Shown: in pieces, positions 52,770 to 64,000 of the stretch
How the letters are laid out: the number at the start of each line of letters is the position of its first letter
Position numbering within the stretch: position 1 is the stretch's first letter
NCBI GenBank assembly: GCA_023055505.1
Contig: JALIRH010000013.1
Span: 2,852,001 to 2,916,000, forward strand
Length of the DNA: 64,000 bases
From: Callipepla californica brunnescens
Taxonomy: Eukaryota; Chordata; Aves; Galliformes; Odontophoridae
Direction of reading: 5' to 3'
Position numbers and translations under genes: made by a program
The notes under the pieces: generated by a model
The model's database searches: none
The model's input: only the letters and a program-made list of their open reading frames with translations
Told to the model about the DNA's origin: nothing

Positions 52770-54196
52770 TAAAGCTCTTTACTCAGAAATCATCATTTAA
52801 AAGTTAATGCTCTTTCAAATTTAGTTGGGCATACATTTTCCCTAGGAGAGAGATTCTTGAATGAATGACCAGAACCTGCTACTGAGAGCCCAAGAAGGAA
52901 GTCTTCACAGCAGCCACTTTATGGATAGGCAGCTACACGGATGCTAAAGTGCTACTTGGAACTTGGAATCTCAGCTTTCAGAGCATTCGCTCCGTAACTT
53001 TTCCCATGCATAAGCAGGAATAAGCAACACCTTCACAAGAAACTTCACACTGTAGACACAGCAGAACCAGCCATCCTACAGGTCAGTTCTCCACATTCAA
53101 ATGAAAAGTGCATCCGAGCAGCATCACACCGACTGTCCCACAGCAGATGTAGCATACAGCTGCTAGACACAGGGCAGCTTGTACTTTGAAGACAGACTGG
53201 CACATTGCAGCTCATTAAAGATGTTAGACTCAGATGACAATGTTTAACAAACTGATACAGTCAGAAACACCTCTTCATGCAAGCAGTCAGGAGAAAGACC
53301 CGTGCTTCTGAGTGCTTCCAAGCCTAGGATTTCCCCAGCACTAGGCAAGGTCCTCCGACAGGGAAGATATAGTGGTTAAGTATGTTGTGAGGGCAAATGC
53401 CATTGGATCCCAGGATTTGCATGACACTGCTTCCCCTTTGAGAAGCACTTACAGAAAGAAGATGCTGCACTTCCTTCCAGGGGCTCAGTGGACACAAGAG
53501 CTCGCTTAGAGCAAGTCTCAGATAACTCACAATCAGTCAGCATACTCAAGGCCTGACAACAGCAGTTCCCCAACTGAACATGAGAAAGCATCTCTTTGCT
53601 AAGGTATTTTGATAATTTTGAATCAAAGAGCTTATAAGCCACTCACTGAACAGAAAATTGTCTAAATAAGTATTTCATTCAATGGCTAGAACTTGCATTT
53701 TCCTTTGCATTTTCTCAACGCCTTCCTATGCCTGTACAGGGCTAATAATATCTTGGCTTCCAAGAACAAACCTGACATTCCAAGGCAAAAATTGGAAAGA
53801 CAAGTAGACACACACACACAAAAATGTTGCTACAGAACAGCTCCAGCTGAAGCAGCACTTTCCTCTGCTCCAAAGGAGCCCTGAAGCCCTATACAGAAGG
53901 TATTATTCTACAAAATAACAACACTCAACTCTATCTTCTCCCCACTGCCTCCCAGTGCCAGGTAGGTATCCACACGACAAGAATCAGTGCACTAAGAGCT
54001 GCCTGCTCATTTTCAATCAGCACGTAGTCTTACCAGACGCCAAACCCACAGCCCACACTGAGGAATGCTGAACGCACAACAAATTGGGACGTTTAAGCAG
54101 TGGCACAGTGTGCAATCACCTTCCTGCCCAGACGTCTATCTCCCTAGTCGCTGGAAATCTTCTTACAGTAAAACTTATTAAAAGACACACGCCTCT

Positions 54197-54240
<44 letters not shown>

Positions 54241-56699
54241 AGGACATAAAATAAGAAAAAAAATCATTTGCTGCAAGCAAGGCTGGCAGCTGGATTCTCA
54301 AAAGCTACAGCGCTCCCTCTAGTGGGAATGAGTTATATCTTCACCAATAACACATCAAGCTGGCAGTCAGATCCTACAGACACATCCATAAGCGTTCCTT
54401 CTGTCAGGTAAACCACCCAGAAATACAGCAGGTACTTACACCCAAGTAGCAGTGGAAGGACTCTATGGCAGAGCTAAACTGCTACACTTTAGCTTCAGGA
54501 AGCAGTCTGCATTGTAAGAGAAGCAAGCTGTCACACAAGTGATGCTGCCGATGCAAACCTGTGCAAAAGAGCATAAAATGAGATCTCAGATCAGAAACGT
54601 GGATTTGAATTTAAATTCCAACTAAGCACCAGCAAAACTATTTAGAAGAGATTAACGTTCTGCAAGAGAGTGGGGAAGACAAAGTCTATCTAACAGGACA
54701 CAAGATACTAAAGATCACATACAAAGCATCTCAGGGAACCAAACTATAACCACTTCTGTACTAATAAATGTTTGGATCAAGTGTACAGCTCAGGCCAGTT
54801 GCAAGAGAAGGCTGAAGATAGCAAGATCATATCCAATGCCATCTTTTCCCACCAATTTAATGAAGGCAATTTACCAGCTGCTTTACTTTGCCAACATGGA
54901 AGTTTTGGTTCAGCTTGTGCCACCAAGCAAGATTCCTTCTTTGTAGTGAAATCTGTTATACTTGAGAAGGAAAAATGAAGAATCATTTAAGCAGCAATAA
55001 CGACAGCTCCACAACACGTAGTAATTGTGACCACAACCTCACCTGACAGTCAAACCAGAAAATCCATTCCTGAGGTAACAGTTGTGTAGCTGAGCAATGA
55101 GATGCTGCTGCAGGACTTCCTGGGGAAGCTCAGCACTCCACAGCACAGCAGCTGAGGGAGACCATCAGAAAACACAAGCAGCAGTTTCTGTGCAGTTTCC
55201 AGGTACCATTCACACAGCAACAAAACCTTAGTGTGAGTGAGCAACACGAAGGGCCAAGGACCTCAGAAGCATTAAAATTTATTTAGCTGCAAAGTACTTA
55301 GCACTCACCTTTGGGTGAAAGCATTGTATAAACACAGATGTTGGGTGAAGGCAAAGCATCATAAGAGCAGTACTTTCTGCAGCTGTATTCTGCAGTCTCC
55401 CATTCACACGCTCCACAATCACTGGTTTCTGATGCTCTGACAAGATTTGCTGTGGTATGTGGTATTTCCAACCCCACCCACCCTCTACCATCCCACAGTA
55501 GGTACAGAATCAGGCTGGCAAAGTAACAGAGAATTCCAGCTTCCTGAACGCCGAGGGACATCAGTGAAGCAGCTATTCTCTCCTTTGCAGGATTTTTCTG
55601 CTTATTTCCACGGGGGGGAAGGAAGAGGAGTTTTTATAAAATATACACATGAAACTCCAAGGCTGCAGAGGAAAGAATCTGAAAGGGAGTTCAAAGACAA
55701 CACAGAACACACAGGCTGACAAGAGCATCCTCACTGCAGCCTACTCAAACACTGCTTATTGCAAAGCCAGCACCACATCCTGCCTGCTGCTGCACGGCCT
55801 GCTGTGCACCCACAGTTCGTGGTATCTCTGCCACTCCTGCTTCACTGTAGCAAACATGAACTGATTTACATTACAGAGACACACACTCATCACACAGATG
55901 CCTTTAAGAGCACAAGAGGTTATGAGTTTATAAGAAAGTCTCGTCAGGGATTTTGAATATTACAGGATGGGTGATAGCTTGCTTATTGCTGGCAACAATA
56001 GTGATCAGGTTTCCTGTGTCCAGCCCCACACCTATACAGCATACAATATATTTTTTAAAAATCCTCTGGCACAGAAATCAGTAACAAAAGAGTTTTCAAC
56101 AGAAGAACTTGTATTACATAATTTGTACCTTTTTTTTTTTTTTTCTTTCCCTAAGAAAGGATTCTGATCAGGTTTTATGGACAAACTACAGGAGGGACTG
56201 GTTGGGCTCCTGCCAAAGAAAGGCTGACAAGCTACCTTTTATTTCTAGGAACAGTGAGTATACGAGCCTGATGTATAAATAACCCTGTTATGAACAAGAT
56301 ATCGTGCAGTTTAATGAGCATATCTTTGCTGTGTCATCAGTTTTAGTTCCAATATGCACATGACTATTTTCAAATACAACAAAAACTCGAAGTAAACAGT
56401 GTCAGTCAGCATGGCAGCTACTGGCAAGTCCTTCACAACTTCAGAAAAATCTCTATAAACATCGTGGAAGGTAGATACAGAATGTACATAGAACAGTTCT
56501 CTATACAAAAGTGCATTTTAGCAATAAAATTAGCAAAGAACCCGAAAAAAAGCCTCAATTTAAGCAGTACCATTTACTCTAATCTATATCATCCACCTCT
56601 TCTCCCACCTCCAAAAAATAAAACCCAACCAACCAAACAAACAAAAAAAAAAAAAACACCTCACTTTCTCCTTGCTTTGGTTATTAACTATATTCAAGG
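52770..56699. other. Intergenic, nothing recognised except (TA)19
   Basis: Follows the large CR1. Carries the TA microsatellite and a T-run at 56131-56145. No coding region was recognised. Confidence 0.55.
54200..54237. repeat. (TA)19 dinucleotide microsatellite
   Basis: An uninterrupted run of 19 TA units in intergenic DNA. Such pure runs vary in length between individuals and can extrude cruciforms. Confidence 0.97.
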
Positions 56700-59600
56700 C
56701 TTCAACATCACTTTTTTTTTTTAATTGAAGGATTTATTTATAATTTGGAAATATTTTAAAGTTAGCCAGATGAGAATGCAAGTATGATTAATCAGAGTCA
56801 ACAGTCAAAACAGGCAAGCTTTGAATATTATTAACATTTGCACTTGGGAGATTAATAAGTTAACTCTGCACTCCTTACATGGACAATAGCACACTGACTA
56901 GGTCCTTTCTATGCCCAAGAACTGCAAGATTCATAAGCTCAAGAATTTTAAATCAACAAATCTAACATCAGCCTTGAAAAACTGGCTTATAAGAATAAAC
57001 CTCAAGACCCCCAGAACAGTCAGGTTTATTAGTATTTATAGACCAATGCATCAGCTGAATTCAAAGCTCAAAGAGTGTTAAGAGAAAACAAATGGCTTTA
57101 GGCCATTCAGCATAGATGAATAGTAAATATTGCCATTTTATATGCCTCTATACTATATATGCGCTCTGTTGTAAATGCATATGAATAAATTCAAACAGTT
57201 CTTTTCCCCCCTCCCCCCCCACCAGAGAATGATCTTCACAGGTTTCAAACCACAATATGAGAACTAAAAGTTAAACCTAGGAAAGCCTTGCAAACACTTT
57301 GCTTGTTCTGTTAGTACGCACCTCATCCTCAGCATATATCTCTTCACCAGCTTCCCACAAAGAAAAATAGTTCATGTTTTAACAGAGACAAAGGGTGACA
57401 TTAGATACACACACAGATCAGACAGGTTTGTCAGGCAGCTAGCTTTCTTCCTTATATTTAAAATTATATTAGAAAAGAATGTTCTCTATTGTATACAGTC
57501 TTATTGCAATCAGACTTTCAGTGCTCCTTCTAAGCCTTTTTAGAGAAAAAGTTACCATGGAAGCAAACCATTAATGCTACAGAGCTTAAATAATTACATT
57601 TGTATTACAGTGGGTACAAAGCACACAGTTACACAGCTTCAGTACCATGGAGCAATACAACTATTATTTTTTTCCTGTGTGTGTCTGTTCTGCTTTTAAA
57701 GATGACATTTTTCTTCAATGAATTAAAAGCAGAATTCTGTTTTGTTTTGTAGTGTGTTTTAAAAACAAGTCTGAACTTTAACAGTCTGTTGTTGTTCTGC
57801 AGCTATCCGAACCCAGCAAGCTGTAGATAGCTTCTTGTAAAACAAAGCAGCAGCTACAATGGCTTACACTTGAATCAGCAAGATGAGGTTTAACAACAGT
57901 TTCAACCAACTAACGTGACAGGAATCCAGTACAAACTTTAAGCATACAGTATTCTGCAGAATCTGAGAAAACCATCTCTCCTCTCACCCCTACCTAAAAT
58001 TAGGGTGTCACTTTTAACTAAGGATGCAAATGAAAAAAGTGCACGTGGAATTACCTGATACACTCTGAATGCCACAGCTACTCCTAGCGCGATTCTCAGA
58101 GATGCCAAGTACTGAGCACAGAGGGAAGGAAGCAGTTATGAGTGTTCTGATCAGAGCATTCCCAGTTCTGTATTCTTAGGTTAAAACTGCTCTGGAAACA
58201 TGAGATTATAGAGATGTAAGTTATTAACATGGCTCCCCTGTAAACCCACACTTTTCTATCCATTTGTCTGAACTGAAGCAATGTTAGTACCCAGCTGGAG
58301 ATGACCTACCCCAACCAGCAACCACGGCACCCAGGAACTCCTCTCCAAAACAGCAGGTGAGTAATTACAATAATTTTGATTAATTTATACTTACTTGCTT
58401 ACACTAAGATCAAGATGGAAACACTATCCTCCTTCATTTAACAACCTCAGGAAGCTAGTAGACAGGTATCTCATTAAAAGGGGTTCCAGCTCTCAACAAA
58501 GCCCAAGGAATTTAAACTCTGAAGGGCTACTGAAACAGAACGACACTTTCAAATGCCACCCTCCTGAGGCATTATAAGTTTGTGTGCTGCTAAGAACTAT
58601 TTAGTTTTGTTTCTATAGAAGGAAGAGAGGTATCAACCAGTTACAGTGCAGTGCAAGTGAATACTGAAACAGTCACTCCTGATTAACAACCGAATGATGG
58701 GCAATGCAGAGCTGCTAAAATCCAAGATTAAAATGATGTTATGTATCTTGTTATCAGTGTCCAAGTCTGGCAGCAATGAGAGTGACTAAGTTCACATGAA
58801 CTAGTTAGACTGTGGACCTCACATTTCACTGAAGCCCATTGTTCAGATATTTTATGGGTTTGTTTATTTCAGGGCTATGTGAATGCCACCTCTGAAATGA
58901 ACATATTTCAGCTGTCACCACAAACAAGTGTGCATAAGACATACAAAATGAGTGAGTAGCCCCAAACCTATATAAAGTGGATCATGCAATTCTGCAGGAT
59001 TGGGCTATATGCTGCATTTACAGGCACCTGTGGCCACACTAAACTCATTAATTAATGAGAGCAAAACGAGAGCAGTAAAGAATCAGGATTAAAAAATAAT
59101 AACAATGTTTAAAAATCACCTTCCTGAACTTAGAACTAGAAAATACTTTTATAACCCCATACATTTGACACTGAAATCCAGAAGTACTGATTTTATCTCA
59201 GGTGCTGAGGGAAAGAATATTGTAACCAGCAGTTCCGAGGTAAGGACAGAAGTCACTTTACAGAGAGTCACGATGAGGAAACAGGTTAAAATTACTACTT
59301 AGCTCTCCACCTGTAAATCCCAATTTTAAGAGATACTTCAAAAACAGGATTCTGAAGCACGTACAGCATGGTGCAACAACCCACGTGGAAGACTCATCCT
59401 CAGCTGGGTGGCAAAGGGAGTAAGCATATAATTAGAAAAGACATGCTGTGTCTATGGCTAAGCTCTCTTGCTCACAAGATAAACTGAGACTTAAATGTAG
59501 AAATAAAGGAAAAAAGACACCGCAGCTGTGCGCCTCCTGTTTGCAAATCTGTTCCCTGTAGCATTTTAACTATTCTAAGTGTCCTAGACAACTTCATTGA

Positions 59601-60396
59601 AGATGAAAGTACTCTTAATGAATAAAGGTATTTCATTTGACTCTCTTTACAGCAATACTCAGGATGTACTGGTCAACCTTTACTATTGATCAGACTAAAA
59701 CACTGAGCAGCAAAATCACTTTTGAAAGACTAAGTTTGCAAGTTTGTATTTTTTGTCTTTTTTTTTTTTAAATCTGCTTCCTAAACAACTATACAATTAG
59801 ATATTATTTATGTATACGGATTTTCTGCATTAGAAGCCCTGCTTCTTACACTTTACGTAGTCTGAGGTAATCAGCAACTACTAGAAACAGGATTTATCAC
59901 AGTATTTTGACTCTGTATGATCCAACAGAAAGATTTATAGAACTAAAGTCCGTTTGGTTTTCTTCCCCCCCAAGCTAAATAACTTTTCTCTAACAACAGG
60001 AAAGAAAGAAACAAAAAAGCAAAGTTTAATAACGCAGTTATTATTTCACTTTGCTAAGTGAAAACAAAAAAAAAAATGGAATATAGGACTGCATACTTAG
60101 TGTCATCTGAAAGAATTCCTACAAATACACCTTGCATGTTAGCCAAGTTCAGTTTTCCTTAACAACTATCTGTTCAGCAGCTTTTCAGAAGTCAATTAAG
60201 TTTCTGAAGTCTTAGTTGCAAAATTAAGTCTCAGAAAGCTGAAGTTACTCAACTCTTAGAACATCTTAAAAAAAAAAATTATACTTGAGGAAAGACCTGG
60301 TTTATACTGTTAACATTAATCAAAATTTGGTCGAGAAATACGTGTAAACAATAATACATTTAAGGCTTAGAAAGAACACTGATAAATTCACCCCTG
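56700..60396 (-). other. Probable long 3' UTR of FAM199X and flanking DNA
   Basis: AT-rich sequence follows the FAM199X stop codon with no competing gene or recognised transposon. Minus-strand AATAAA hexamers sit at 58868-58863, 57030-57025 and 56738-56733. A C-run on + (57206-57220) would be a G-tract in the transcript. Where the transcript ends is not known; this extent is an upper guess. Confidence 0.35.
57206..57220. repeat. C-run (CCCCCCTCCCCCCCC)
   Basis: A 15-nt stretch with one T interruption, in the putative FAM199X 3' UTR, where the transcript would read as a G-tract. Confidence 0.9.

Positions 60397-64000
<3,604 letters not shown>

Overview
This is vertebrate genomic DNA. It has GT-AG introns, a CpG-island promoter, long gene-free stretches and several CR1 retrotransposon 3' ends closing in ATTCTATG-type tails. 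The CR1 copies point to a bird, probably a galliform. Nothing prokaryotic was seen. Only two genes can be supported, and most of the sequence is intergenic or intronic.

About 1-27.5 kb is non-coding and carries only scattered CR1 fragments. At about 27.55-28.65 kb there is a CpG island holding the promoter and first three exons of a paired-class (aristaless-type) homeobox gene on the + strand. Its coding exons are 28009-28099, 28181-28385, 28469-28514, 33086-33372 and 34329-34545. Joined, they give an uninterrupted 281-residue protein with an N-terminal octapeptide-like motif, a Q50 homeodomain and a C-terminal OAR motif. Intron phases (1, 2, 0, 2) and the 46-nt third exon match ARX as I know it. 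The gene beside it, however, is FAM199X, which in human lies next to ESX1 in the same convergent arrangement. The best reading is therefore the avian ESX1 ortholog, still in an ancestral ARX-like form, or an ARX paralog at the ESX1 locus.

From 34.5 to about 56 kb no coding gene is seen. This part holds a probable ancient MIR/CORE-SINE just past the homeobox gene, a 0.9-kb 5'-truncated CR1 at 51.8-52.8 kb and a (TA)19 microsatellite. From 60.4 kb to the right edge lies the 3' half of FAM199X on the - strand: four exons, 247 residues, with the 5' exons beyond the window. Its 3' UTR probably runs leftwards for some kilobases. The two genes converge, with about 26 kb between their stop codons.

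All homology statements come from recognising protein and repeat families by eye; no alignment or search was run.
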